Assembly (NCBI GenBank): GCA_045602925.1
Contig: JAZSCN010000025.1
Location: forward strand, 1-63,697
Origin: UBA7477 sp045602925
GTDB lineage: Bacteria > Bacillota > Clostridia > Oscillospirales > Ruminococcaceae
Direction of reading: 5' to 3'
Length of the DNA: 63,697 nucleotides
The notes under the pieces are model-generated. The model was given only the letters and a program-made list of their open reading frames with translations, had not been told where the DNA came from and made no database searches. Both the position numbers and the translations under genes were made by a program. Each line of letters begins with the position of its first letter. Position 1 is the stretch's first letter. Below, in pieces: positions 15,014 to 23,821 of the stretch.

Positions 15014-15325
15014 TTATTCTCTGTCAGAAGAAAGATTCACTAAAGCTTCAAACTTTTCAAGGGAGTATAGCAACCTCTTGATAGCAAGTGTGCAGGTTTC
15101 TATCGTCAGCTCTGATTGTTCGTTGAGTCTGTTAAGTTCATTCGTACATAGTGTGTGAATGACAGGTGGCAGAGCGTTGAGAAACATTTTATCTCCGACG
15201 GCTACATATTCCTCTAAGATTTCGTTAACTAAATCATTCCTTGAAGCGTAGCCTTTAGCCTTCACAATTTCATCAAGTTTATCTATAACTGTATCGTCGT
15301 TGAGTCTAAACATTACTTGCTTCAT
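15014..15325 (-). CDS. Ribbon-helix-helix protein (CopG/MobC-like)
   Basis: This 103-aa protein begins MKQVMFRLNDDTVIDKLDEI and continues AKGYASRNDLVNEILEEYV, a textbook RHH pattern of one strand and two helices with the Ser-Arg-Asn turn. The second half is a predicted coiled helical segment. Such proteins bind operators or oriT and partition sites as dimers. The iteron array lies directly downstream. The start overlaps the stop of the upstream membrane protein gene by one base, so they are translated together. The C-terminus LSSDRE is coded by the TCTGTCAGA word found beside several palindromes. Confidence 0.7.
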   Translation of the reverse strand: MKQVMFRLNDDTVIDKLDEIVKAKGYASRNDLVNEILEEYVAVGDKMFLNALPPVIHTLCTNELNRLNEQSELTIETCTLAIKRLLYSLEKFEALVNLSSDRE

Positions 15326-15915
15326 TATTCAATGTCACCTCGTTGTCTTAGTATTTTCTCGTAGGATTTCTTAGTGCCAAACCTCTTTAATATCTTCCAA
15401 GCAGGTGGGGAAGTGAGGTTAATATAATCAGGTACGATATAGAGGAAGAAGTACTGCTGAAGTGATTGAGGTCGTAATGTCAGCATTAAACTTTGTCCGT
15501 TATAAAGTATCAAAACAAACTGCTTACACGCCTTGTCGGTGAAGTATCCTCGATTTATATCTCCATAAGGAATGATATACTCACTCGTGATTTCACCTGT
15601 TGGAAGGTCGAGGTATACAAGGTGCATTTCTTCGTCCGTAGCTCTTATGCACAGCTCTTGCCGTTCGTTCTTTTCTTTGTTGAGCTTACGGATAGTTAGT
15701 ACAAAAAGCACAAAGCAGACACCTGAAAGAAAGAGGAGTAGTCCGTTATCGAGCATATAATAGAGGATGAAAAGCACACAAGCTAGACCTATCTCTAGAG
15801 AAATCACATTGCTAAGAATGAGCTTTCTGTGGCGAAAGATAGTTGCGTAGTCTGACGGAGTGTGTCCTGAAGACACAGCTGAACATTCAAAGATTACATT
15901 GTTTTGTTCTTCCAT
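15325..15915 (-). CDS. Membrane protein with two helices, PH-like/YcxB-like domain
   Basis: This 196-aa protein has a cytoplasmic N-terminus, two closely spaced membrane helices (residues 38-78) and a soluble domain with a strand pattern resembling YcxB/PH-like membrane proteins. It could be an accessory subunit of the conjugation machine, given its place in the transfer operon, but no family motif proves this. A shortened GTGTGTC palindrome occurs inside the coding sequence near the N-terminus (15861-15877). Confidence 0.55.
   Translation of the reverse strand: MEEQNNVIFECSAVSSGHTPSDYATIFRHRKLILSNVISLEIGLACVLFILYYMLDNGLLLFLSGVCFVLFVLTIRKLNKEKNERQELCIRATDEEMHLVYLDLPTGEITSEYIIPYGDINRGYFTDKACKQFVLILYNGQSLMLTLRPQSLQQYFFLYIVPDYINLTSPPAWKILKRFGTKKSYEKILRQRGDIE
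15861..15877. repeat. GTGTGTC palindrome copy 8 (inside a coding sequence)
   Basis: TGTGTC-N5-GACACA lies within codons 13-19 of the membrane protein. It is the only copy found inside a gene. Confidence 0.7.
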
Positions 15916-15918
15916 TGT

Positions 15919-16287
15919 TCATTCCTTCTCTCGTAGTTGTTGACGTAGTTGCTCTAGCTCGTACTCTAAAAGAGAAACGTATGCAGAGAGCTTTGCTACC
16001 TTGATGTCATCAGGAACGGAAAGCTCCTCCAAGATGTTTGGTACAGCTCTGTCTGAAATTGTTTTGATACGTTTGAACAGTTGAGCTTCATCATAGTTGT
16101 GGTCGGCTAAGAATTTGTTGACATCATCAATGTCGTATCGAGTCTGACGAGTCACAGGAACGAGTACTCCTGTGACCTCGTAGTTGCTCATACTTGATAT
16201 TGCTGTGCCGATTATCTCTGCAACTCTATCGGCTGTGACCGTACACTTTGTTATGTAGTCAATTACTAAGTCTTTAACTGTTTGCAT
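15919..16287 (-). CDS. Unrecognised 122-aa protein
   Basis: The first half looks like a small helix-turn-helix or winged fold (TADRVAEIIGTAISSM, then TRYDIDDVNKFLADHN). The second half is a leucine-zipper-like helix ending ELEQLRQQLREKE. The ATG at 16287 is chosen because GAGG lies six bases before it; a GTG at 16299 would sit upstream of that site. It is packed between a Cys-rich small protein and the membrane protein within the transfer operon. A DNA-binding regulator is possible. Confidence 0.55.
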   Translation of the reverse strand: MQTVKDLVIDYITKCTVTADRVAEIIGTAISSMSNYEVTGVLVPVTRQTRYDIDDVNKFLADHNYDEAQLFKRIKTISDRAVPNILEELSVPDDIKVAKLSAYVSLLEYELEQLRQQLREKE

Positions 16288-16288
16288 A

Positions 16289-16465
16289 TTAGTCCTCACT
16301 TACATAGTCATCACAAGGCTCGTTAGCGAGCTTGTGAAGTAGTACCTCAATCGGCTGTGCGTATGTGCAATCGTCAAGCTCGTCTTCAGATGGGATAGTG
16401 CCGTAGCCTAGACACACGTCACCTCCGTTGTGCTTGCAGTTTAAACAGTTTTCTTGATTATTCAT
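16289..16465 (-). CDS. Small Cys-rich protein (58 aa)
   Basis: This short gene starts at the ATG at 16463-16465, seven bases after AAAGGAGG, and its stop ends two bases before the next start. The N-terminus has CLNCKHNGGDVC, a CxxC pair plus a third Cys suited to binding zinc, with a later CTYAQ and EPCDD. The body is acidic. A similar small Cys-rich acidic protein is encoded at 27658-27837. Function is unknown. Confidence 0.7.
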   Translation of the reverse strand: MNNQENCLNCKHNGGDVCLGYGTIPSEDELDDCTYAQPIEVLLHKLANEPCDDYVSED

Positions 16466-16492
16466 TTTAAGTCCTCCTTTTGAAATTAAACA

Positions 16493-17707
16493 TTATTCAA
16501 CTGTTACCATTATCGAAGCCTTCCAATATCCGTCGGCTGTTGACACCTTGATTATACTGCTACCCTTCGACACACCTTTAACCTTGCCGTTCTTATCAAC
16601 GGATACTCTATCAGGGTATACGCTCTCCCACACCAATGGTGCAGTAGCTCCTTCAGGTCTGAGTTTGCCTTGTAGCTGATAGCTCTCACCGACACCGATA
16701 GTTAAGATACCACCAACGGAATCAGGACAACTGATATATATGCCGTTGATTGCCACACTTGTTGGTGTAGTTTTCTTGGTAGTAGTTGTAGTAGTTGTAG
16801 TGGTAGTTGTGGTCGTTGTAGTTGTGGTGGTAGACTTCTTAGTAGTTGTTTCCTTAGGCTTAGTTGTCGTTACCTTAGTAGTCGTTGTCGGCTTCTTGGT
16901 AGTGGTAGTAGCCTTCGGAGTAGTAGTTGTTGTAGGTGCTGTAGTGGTAGTTTTCTTAGTAGTTGTCGTTGTAGTGGTCGCACAGGTCGTTTTTTCGTCT
17001 GAAACACTCGAAAAACTCTGCTCTGTGTTCGATGGAAATTTCTCTGTAGGGGTGGAGGTCGTTGAAGAAATTTCTGTTGGCTCTATTTGGGCTGTTGTAG
17101 TGGTAGTTGTGGTAGTTGTTTTCTCTATAAGCTCGTCCTCGATGTTAAATTGTGGCAAAGTTGAGGTTAAAGCCTGTTGCGAGTTTATGAAGGTTATATC
17201 CTTCTTATCAATTCTGACCTCGATAAATTGCTTCTCGCCCTCGATAGTGTAGCCTTCAATTAAATCTCCGAAAGAGTCGTACTTATCAGGTACAACTATG
17301 TCAGGTGGAGTTGACTCAATCCATATCTGAACATAGTCGAAGTCGGATACAACGTTTTGTGCCACCACCTTGTACGCATTAGCTTTAACCTTGTCGGTGG
17401 TGAAGTCATAAGACTTCATCTTGCCATAGGTACGCAGTACGTTAATTGACGGAATCGAAGCTGTAGCAGTTGTACTGCTTTTCTCTTTCCAAAAGACAAT
17501 GCACTCAAACTCTTTGGTGTCTGTGTTGTAGGTTGCGTATGATACCTTCAGTATATAGTCGGTTAAGCCGAGCTGTGTATCATAGTTGAGTGTGTTGGTG
17601 ACACCTCCGAATAAAAGCTTAGAGAGAAAGAAAAACAACAGAATCGGAATGTTGACAGCAACAAAGATGATGTGCTTAGTAGCTTCTGTGCGTTTTAGCT
17701 TCTTCAT
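16493..17707 (-). CDS. Surface protein with Thr-rich stalk and Big2 Ig-like domain
   Basis: This 404-aa protein has an N-terminal membrane anchor (residues 12-34), a unique region to about 195, a low-complexity Thr-rich stalk (about 195-325, including an unbroken run of about 19 Thr) and a C-terminal bacterial Ig-like (Big2) domain with GKVKGVSKGSSIIKVST. The anchor orientation places the Big2 domain outside the cell. Its gene overlaps the virB4 stop and so is part of the transfer operon. It may act as a mating-pair adhesin or a wall-spanning spacer of the machine, which is inference. GTN codon mixing in the antisense shows the Thr run is not a simple trinucleotide expansion. Confidence 0.75.
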   Translation of the reverse strand: MKKLKRTEATKHIIFVAVNIPILLFFFLSKLLFGGVTNTLNYDTQLGLTDYILKVSYATYNTDTKEFECIVFWKEKSSTTATASIPSINVLRTYGKMKSYDFTTDKVKANAYKVVAQNVVSDFDYVQIWIESTPPDIVVPDKYDSFGDLIEGYTIEGEKQFIEVRIDKKDITFINSQQALTSTLPQFNIEDELIEKTTTTTTTTTAQIEPTEISSTTSTPTEKFPSNTEQSFSSVSDEKTTCATTTTTTTKKTTTTAPTTTTTPKATTTTKKPTTTTKVTTTKPKETTTKKSTTTTTTTTTTTTTTTTTTKKTTPTSVAINGIYISCPDSVGGILTIGVGESYQLQGKLRPEGATAPLVWESVYPDRVSVDKNGKVKGVSKGSSIIKVSTADGYWKASIMVTVE

Positions 17708-20340
17708 CGGCTAACACCTCCTTGTAGGAGAGTAACTACTAGGCTGTCAATAGCCGATACAATAATCTCGTCTATGTCAGGGCTGATACTAGGCTCTAGC
17801 CCTATTTCATCGTACACTTCGTTTCGGAAGGCGAGCTTAAAGTACTCTGAATCCTGCGACAGCTCTTGCTGTACCTCCGTAATATCGTAGTCGGAGTAAA
17901 GCGACTCATATATGCCTTTGACAAGCTCCTGCACGTCTTGGCTGTTGCCTAAGTATAGAAGGTCACCTTTGTCAACGTGACATTCGCAATGTATTTTGTG
18001 CCGTCCTGCACCGAGTAGAATTATCATCTGTCCACTAGTGAAGTCGGCAGTAGATGTTACCTCACTCTCGGTGAGCTGATAGAAGGTACTCTGCAAGTGC
18101 TTAAAGCAGTTGGATTGCTGTTTAAGTATCACCTTATATTGAATGTTACTGAATAGAGTACGAAGGACGTTAAAGCCTGCATCTGTTCCTTCAGGATTGA
18201 TGTCAAGAATAGATTGAGTAGCAAACCATAGCCCTGCGTCATACTTACGGCTACGTCGGAGTAGCTTCTCAAAGAAGGACAGTACGATAGGATTGTTGCT
18301 GTTTAAGAATCTGTGAGCTTCGTCTGCGATACATACCACTCTCACTCGGTCACGCATAGGGGAGTTAGGTGTGTTCTTCAGCACGTTTTTACATACCTCT
18401 GACCACATTATGCTGATGATGTTAAAGAGCTGTGCATTAAAGATATTATCATTCATTTCTGACAAAGCCTTCACGTTGAACACCACGAATTGCGAGTCCT
18501 CGTAGTTTACGTTGGTATGTGAGCCGAACATAGTCTGACTCGATAAGGCATTGCACACACGAATCAGCTCTCTGTATGCTTCTAAGTCGGATTGAGCATA
18601 GTTCTTTCTGAAGGTCTGTCCGTCGGCTTCATACAGGTTGCTACTAAGCAATGCCGACAGCTCCTTGAAGGTCGGAAAGTCTGTAGCTGTCAGAGAAGAA
18701 ATATCTGTATGCTCTGTTATGTCATATCTTCGGTACAGCTCGATAAGGCTTGTACGCATAAGCTCGATTGAGTCAGCAGAGAGTGACGGAGCATAGATGT
18801 GTAGGAAGGTGAGTATTCTAGATAGTTCACTCTCGAAGTTTGTTTCTGTTTCATCATCGTCAACGCTCGATACAACAGCGTTGCGTATCTGAAGCGGATT
18901 GATGGAGCTGTATCTGTTGAAGGAGATGTTTGTACCACTCAATACCTTGCAGAGCGTACCATACTCGTTCTCGATGTCGATAGTGAATACCTTGTTGCCT
19001 TGCATTATCTGTTTTTGTATCATTGACTTTAAGAAGATAGTCTTACCACTACCTTTTGTGCCGAAGGCTATCATATCGTATGACTCTCTGCCACTAGTAC
19101 GGTTAAAAAAGTCGATGGCTACGATACCACCACTCTGTGACTCACCTAGATAAATGCCTTGATTATCTATAAGGCACTCGTCATAGAACGGAAACTGCTT
19201 CTTGTAGGTGTCGTGCAAAGGTAGTGAGGTCTGAATATAGTTGCTAGGTGTTACAAGTGCCTTGTATTCCTCTAGCTGTTCGTTGACTCGCACAAAGCCT
19301 TGCATACTAAATTCGGCTAAGTCGTTGACTATATCCTTAAGTCTTGTCTGCATAGCTTCGAGTGTATCAGCCCTGACGTAAATTCTGTATGTGACAGATA
19401 TTATCTGCTCGTAGCCGTTGACGAGGTTGTTGTACAGCTCGCTCATGACCTGATAGTCTGAAGCGTTGTCTAAGTGGTCTGTAGTCCTTTGGTACTTGAC
19501 GTTAGCTCTACCTGATAGCTCGTTGACCGAGTTTTTAACTTGCTTGACTACCGATTGCTTGCTGTTTTCCTCTACGTCCATCGTGATAAGACAATCATCA
19601 TATCTGTTGCAGATTAAATTTGCGAGCTGAAAGTCCGACACGAAGGAAGGGAAGGACTTGATAATAAGGCTTGTAATGTACTGTCCGTCTACGATAAAGT
19701 GATTATCTCTTACAGATATGCTACTAGGTAAAATATCCGTAAGAGTTTGTACAGGTCGGTCTGAAGCAGTAGGGGATAGAGTCAAGCACCTTCTTAGCAC
19801 ATTCATAGCTTCTAGTGGCGTACATAGTGATACGCCTGTAATCGTGCCGAGCCTGTCGATGAAACGTGCAACAGCTCTCTGCAACTCCTTACTTTCTATA
19901 TCACCTGTAACGAGCATATAGTCTTGTCTGTCTTCTCTATTCTGCGAGAAGTACTGAAAACGGCTATGCTCTCTTGCGAGTAGGTGTTTAAAGAAGTCAT
20001 TGTCTGTCTTGCCTTGCTTGTAGGTTATGTAATCGAGCTGTGCCGAAAGGTCAGGCTTCGATGTCGTGAAGATGTACTTATGAGGTAGCTTAATGCTTGT
20101 AGTTGCTCTTGCAAATGCACTAAACGTAGCTCTCATATCATCCTCTGACAGACGTTCATAATCGAGTCCTGAAATCTTCAGGACGGCAAGATATGTAGTC
20201 TTGCCGTTAACTGCGTATTCGATGTAGTTGCCGACACAACGTTTAAAGGATACAACGCTACTCGTCGTATTCTTCTGTGTCTTCGGCTTCTTCTCCGTAG
20301 TGGTTGAGTTCGTCGAGCTGTTCTTCGACCTGCGTATCAT
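17704..20340 (-). CDS. VirB4/TraE-type conjugation ATPase
   Basis: The N-terminal half of this 878-aa protein is the VirB4 family's variable domain. The C-terminal half is a RecA-like ATPase with Walker A FGTKGSGKT near residue 427 and Walker B VVCIADEAHRF near residue 660, followed by LWFATQS. VirB4 proteins energise pilus assembly and substrate transfer at the inner face of the membrane. The ATG follows GGAGG by nine bases and lies inside the end of the PrgI gene, overlapping it by 83 bases in another frame. The stop overlaps the Big2 protein start by four bases. No C-terminal tail. Confidence 0.93.
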   Translation of the reverse strand: MIRRSKNSSTNSTTTEKKPKTQKNTTSSVVSFKRCVGNYIEYAVNGKTTYLAVLKISGLDYERLSEDDMRATFSAFARATTSIKLPHKYIFTTSKPDLSAQLDYITYKQGKTDNDFFKHLLAREHSRFQYFSQNREDRQDYMLVTGDIESKELQRAVARFIDRLGTITGVSLCTPLEAMNVLRRCLTLSPTASDRPVQTLTDILPSSISVRDNHFIVDGQYITSLIIKSFPSFVSDFQLANLICNRYDDCLITMDVEENSKQSVVKQVKNSVNELSGRANVKYQRTTDHLDNASDYQVMSELYNNLVNGYEQIISVTYRIYVRADTLEAMQTRLKDIVNDLAEFSMQGFVRVNEQLEEYKALVTPSNYIQTSLPLHDTYKKQFPFYDECLIDNQGIYLGESQSGGIVAIDFFNRTSGRESYDMIAFGTKGSGKTIFLKSMIQKQIMQGNKVFTIDIENEYGTLCKVLSGTNISFNRYSSINPLQIRNAVVSSVDDDETETNFESELSRILTFLHIYAPSLSADSIELMRTSLIELYRRYDITEHTDISSLTATDFPTFKELSALLSSNLYEADGQTFRKNYAQSDLEAYRELIRVCNALSSQTMFGSHTNVNYEDSQFVVFNVKALSEMNDNIFNAQLFNIISIMWSEVCKNVLKNTPNSPMRDRVRVVCIADEAHRFLNSNNPIVLSFFEKLLRRSRKYDAGLWFATQSILDINPEGTDAGFNVLRTLFSNIQYKVILKQQSNCFKHLQSTFYQLTESEVTSTADFTSGQMIILLGAGRHKIHCECHVDKGDLLYLGNSQDVQELVKGIYESLYSDYDITEVQQELSQDSEYFKLAFRNEVYDEIGLEPSISPDIDEIIVSAIDSLVVTLLQGGVSR

Positions 20341-20647
20341 CTACTATCACCTCCTTGTTGTTATTGTCTTTGTCGCTAGCCCTATACTCTTTATTTGACA
20401 AGAGATACTTAAAGCTATCGAGCATTGATACTACATATATCTTCTTCGGATTCTTAGTCTTTGAGGTAAGAATCATATATAGAATTAGCAGATATGCGGT
20501 AAAGGGGATTACGAGCTTATCTGCTACTATCAGAGAGCCTATCGAGGTGCAGAAAATAATTACTACAACTGCACCGAAAATACGCTCCATTGAGAAGTTA
20601 CCAATCAGCTTGATGCTCTCTTTAGTGGTCTTAGGTATCATACCCAT
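20258..20647 (-). CDS. PrgI-like small membrane protein of the conjugation machine
   Basis: This 129-aa protein has two adjacent hydrophobic helices (about residues 22-62) after a basic N-terminus (IPKTTKESIKLIGNFSMERI) and a strongly acidic tail. Size, topology and position between VirB6- and VirB4-like genes match the PrgI/TcpE family (VirB3-like) of Gram-positive type IV systems. GGAGG lies nine bases before the ATG. Its last 27 codons overlap the virB4 coding sequence. Confidence 0.78.
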   Translation of the reverse strand: MGMIPKTTKESIKLIGNFSMERIFGAVVVIIFCTSIGSLIVADKLVIPFTAYLLILYMILTSKTKNPKKIYVVSMLDSFKYLLSNKEYRASDKDNNNKEVIVDDTQVEEQLDELNHYGEEAEDTEEYDE

Positions 20648-20649
20648 AG

Positions 20650-22950
20650 TTAATTACCTCCTTTATCAGATGTTTCAGAGTCGGAGTGAGAAGGTGGCTT
20701 AAAGATTGTGGAATCAAAGGTTTTGCCTACAGTTGATTTCACTTTCTGCGAAAAGCTAGGCTTAGAGTCAGCAGACGTTCCGTTAGCTCCACGTTCACCA
20801 CGCTTGCCACGTTCACCACGCTCGCCTGTATTTCCAATTCTACCTTGTTCGCCACGTCCACCACGCTCACCTGTATCTCCCTTGTCACCCTTTACAGTAA
20901 TAGGTTGTGATGAGCTACCTGACGATGAGCTATCTGAAGATGAGTCACTAGAAGACGAACTACCTGATGACGAGGTTGAAGTAGATTGTGACGATGAAGG
21001 ACTACCACCCTTAACCTGTGCATAGTCGTTATTGAGTCTGGCTTTGTCAACTGCCGATTTCTTAAAGGCAGAGCCTACCTTACCTTGTCCCATACCTGCC
21101 ATCTGTCCTGCAACAAACTGTCCTACCTTTCCTTTGCCTTCTGCCTTAGCTTGCTCTTTGGCGTCAGATTTTGCTTGCTTCTTAGCTTTGTGTTCACCCA
21201 TTTTAGAAGCAACGTTAGTAGGTGATACCTTAGAGCCGAGCTTACCTGCCGTTTTACCAAGACTTATTGCTCCCTGTCCGACAGCCATTGCACCTCTCAT
21301 AGCTCCGTAGCCACTCTTTACACCTGCGTCGATTCCTAAGAGCTTAACGATGATGTCGGGTCCATCGATAACGAAGGACGCTCCACCAATGATAACGATT
21401 AGCTTTACTACAAGGTTGTACTGTGTCATAGTGAATAGCTCTAATACTACGATTAGATATATTTTGAGTACTAGAATTACTACGATGAAAATTGCATACG
21501 AGGATACTAGGTTGGTAAGCACTTGCTTTGCCTTCTGTCCTTGCGATGAAGCAGAGTCAATAGCTATAAAGATAGGAGCTACAATCTCAATGAAGACTAC
21601 CTCGTATAGTAGCTTAGCGAGTCTGAAGCAAGCAAAGATTAGTGCGAGAAGCGTTGCTAACATAACAACTAAGCCGTACAGGAAGTTAATATCGTACTTG
21701 TATATATTTTCGTACGGTTTACCTAAGGTAGTAATATTTCTTGAAATGATTTCACCGATTGCCAATAAATCATCTTCGACCGAATCTACCAAAGCATCGT
21801 AATCGTCCTTATCAAACAATGCATTTATATACTTATCTGTTTTGTTGCCGTCTTTATCAGTAATAGTGACTGCCTCACTATCTTCATCGGTGCTTGAAAG
21901 CAATCTCATTGCATATATTTTTAGCCCTTCGTTTAACGCATTCTCAAAGTCTATCCAAGTCGTATAATTGCTTGCATTAACACCAAGAACTTCGTTTGTT
22001 TTAGTAGCATAACTCGAAGCCTTTGCAGTTGGTAACATATAGTGATTAGCAAACTCATCGGCAGTATATTCCGTAATAGTGTAAGTGAGTTTGCCTTCGC
22101 CCTCATCATTAACTACAGTTTCATATTTACCTCGACTTATCGTTGTGCGTGAAGCTTTTGCTACTGTATATTCGTTGTATAAATCTTGGAGTCCAAATCT
22201 ACTAATCAATGTATCGAAATCCATAGAATGAAGTGACAAAAATTCAATGTAGGTTGCAGGTTCTTCACTAATTTTAAATGCAAAGTCATCTTCATCAAGA
22301 ACGGCATTGATAGATAGATATTCAGGGATGATAGTGTTATCATCTACATCGACGTATGGTGTTACTACACCTGTTTCAGCAGTTTGAAACACATCAATTA
22401 TGACCGAGCCTAGAATCTGATTTCCTAAACTTAAATCCGAGTTGCCACCGACACTAATCTCATCAACGTCACTCTTTAACGCTGACTTCATATCACCACA
22501 GGCAGATATGAAGGCAGGAAATATAATTATAATCAAGGCACACAGGAGATACTTTTGTATGTCCTCGTGCATTTGTCCGTCATCAGACTTGGCAAATATA
22601 CGAAGGACTATAACAACGAGAGTAACCGAAAGTATAGCCCACGCAAGTGGGAAAGCGTAGCCACTAAAATTAAATTGATTAGACACAATCGTGTATAAGT
22701 TAATGTCTACGATAGTATCTACTGATTCGTAAATCACGTCGATAAAATCAGCCAAGAATTTAAGAACACCAAATCCAAGTGTACGAGCTATGTTGCTTAA
22801 GCCTGTTCGGACATCAATGTAGTCGGCTATATCTATAGTTACTGTAGACGAATCAATAGCTGACGCAACGATAGGCGTAACGCTTATAGCTATAAACATT
22901 ACGCAGAACAGCGAGAAAAGTGTTTTCTGCCTTTTTGAAGTTTTAATCAT
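20650..22950 (-). CDS. VirB6/TrbL-like membrane channel protein with collagen-like tail
   Basis: This 766-aa protein has a signal sequence (cleavage near ASA, residue 31), one early helix near residue 100, a long extracellular domain (about 150-400) and a cluster of five or so helices at about 410-540, as in VirB6-like channel subunits. After these comes an Ala/Lys/Gly-rich region, a Ser-rich run and then about 13 Gly-X-Y triplets (GDKGDTGERGGRGEQGRIG and on), a collagen-like segment near residues 690-735. Such a tail is not usual in VirB6 proteins and may form a trimeric stalk. The gene is followed within two bases by the PrgI gene. Confidence 0.82.
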   Translation of the reverse strand: MIKTSKRQKTLFSLFCVMFIAISVTPIVASAIDSSTVTIDIADYIDVRTGLSNIARTLGFGVLKFLADFIDVIYESVDTIVDINLYTIVSNQFNFSGYAFPLAWAILSVTLVVIVLRIFAKSDDGQMHEDIQKYLLCALIIIIFPAFISACGDMKSALKSDVDEISVGGNSDLSLGNQILGSVIIDVFQTAETGVVTPYVDVDDNTIIPEYLSINAVLDEDDFAFKISEEPATYIEFLSLHSMDFDTLISRFGLQDLYNEYTVAKASRTTISRGKYETVVNDEGEGKLTYTITEYTADEFANHYMLPTAKASSYATKTNEVLGVNASNYTTWIDFENALNEGLKIYAMRLLSSTDEDSEAVTITDKDGNKTDKYINALFDKDDYDALVDSVEDDLLAIGEIISRNITTLGKPYENIYKYDINFLYGLVVMLATLLALIFACFRLAKLLYEVVFIEIVAPIFIAIDSASSQGQKAKQVLTNLVSSYAIFIVVILVLKIYLIVVLELFTMTQYNLVVKLIVIIGGASFVIDGPDIIVKLLGIDAGVKSGYGAMRGAMAVGQGAISLGKTAGKLGSKVSPTNVASKMGEHKAKKQAKSDAKEQAKAEGKGKVGQFVAGQMAGMGQGKVGSAFKKSAVDKARLNNDYAQVKGGSPSSSQSTSTSSSGSSSSSDSSSDSSSSGSSSQPITVKGDKGDTGERGGRGEQGRIGNTGERGERGKRGERGANGTSADSKPSFSQKVKSTVGKTFDSTIFKPPSHSDSETSDKGGN

Positions 22951-22970
22951 AAATTTACCTCCTGTAATTT

Positions 22971-23012
22971 TTAATATAAAAAAAGCAGTTGATTTTTAAT
23001 TTCAACTGCTTT
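22971..23012 (-). terminator. Intrinsic terminator (AGCAGTTGA family, copy 1)
   Basis: AAAGCAGTTGA pairs with TCAACTGCTTT and is followed on the minus strand by eight T. Near-identical terminators occur at 32331-32369 and 46566-46597. It separates the toxin-antitoxin genes from the VirB6 gene. Confidence 0.85.
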
Positions 23013-23038
23013 AGTGTTTTACTATTAAGTTTTATTAG

Positions 23039-23055
23039 TGTGTCTTAAGGACACA
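23039..23055. repeat. GTGTGTC palindrome copy 9 (3' of zeta-like gene)
   Basis: TGTGTC-N5-GACACA just after the tagged end of the zeta-like gene. Confidence 0.85.
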
Positions 23056-23059
23056 GTTT

Positions 23060-23821
23060 CTACAGAGTAAGACCTTCGCTCTCGGTCAGGTCGAGTGGCT
23101 CGTCTTGTTCTTTGAGCTGACTAGTATCTAATGAATTGAGAATTTGACTTATAATACTTTTGGGATTTACATCACGTTCCTCAGTCAACTTATAGATATA
23201 AGTGTTCTCGTCGGTATATAAGGTTATTTCGTCGAATTTTTGGGATTGATATAAACTACCGATATTATCAGGCAAGACCTTCACAATATAATCGTGCTTA
23301 TCTCTTGGGACAGCTCTCGGAACTAATCCGAGCTTCAGCATAATGTTGTATCTGTCAATCGTTCTCTGCCAAGACACCTCCTTGTTGGTGCAGATTACAG
23401 CAAGCTCTACAGAGTAGCCCTTCTCTTTTAAACTTTCGCAAGTGTTAAGGGGTATATCAGCTCTACGACAAGTTCCTTCGATACAAAGGTTGTACTTATC
23501 CGAGCTTAACTTATCAATCATTAAGTTTGCAACTGCGTTGGCAAAGTCTTGCGTATGATTTACTGCGTCTTTGCCGTATAGTTTTTGAATCATCAGGAAG
23601 TTAGGGTGTAATTCTCGATAGTCATCAGCATTGATAACAATAACGTTGTTATCAAGCTCACGTCTTGCTACAGCGTGTAAAGATGTTTTGCCTGCACCAC
23701 TTTGACCACCTAAAATATATGCTTTAGGTGTAACAACAGGATTTTTATCGTATGTCAGATACTCGTATAATTGAGAAGCTTTATTAACTAGTTCTTTAAT
23801 AGAATAGTTTTCGTAATTCAT
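23060..23821 (-). CDS. Zeta-toxin-like kinase with C-terminal tag
   Basis: This 253-aa protein has Walker A GGQSGAGKTS at residues 38-47, NADDYRELHP near residue 70 and IEGTCRR near residue 116, the pattern of zeta toxins. These phosphorylate UDP-activated amino sugars and block wall synthesis unless bound by the epsilon antitoxin. The start overlaps the upstream small gene by four bases, as expected of an antitoxin-toxin pair. The C-terminus is DEPLDLTESEGLTL, the common tail with the last residues changed. The antitoxin candidate has no tail. Confidence 0.88.
   Translation of the reverse strand: MNYENYSIKELVNKASQLYEYLTYDKNPVVTPKAYILGGQSGAGKTSLHAVARRELDNNVIVINADDYRELHPNFLMIQKLYGKDAVNHTQDFANAVANLMIDKLSSDKYNLCIEGTCRRADIPLNTCESLKEKGYSVELAVICTNKEVSWQRTIDRYNIMLKLGLVPRAVPRDKHDYIVKVLPDNIGSLYQSQKFDEITLYTDENTYIYKLTEERDVNPKSIISQILNSLDTSQLKEQDEPLDLTESEGLTL

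Noticed and set aside
16740..17252. Long Val-rich open frame on the plus strand
   Set aside because: It is the antisense of the Thr-rich stalk (ACN read as GTN on the other strand) and has no ribosome site. The same applies to 33186-33617.
20708..21310. Pro/Ser-rich plus-strand frames opposite the collagen-like tail
   Set aside because: They are the antisense of Gly-X-Y and Ala/Lys-rich codons, not independent genes.
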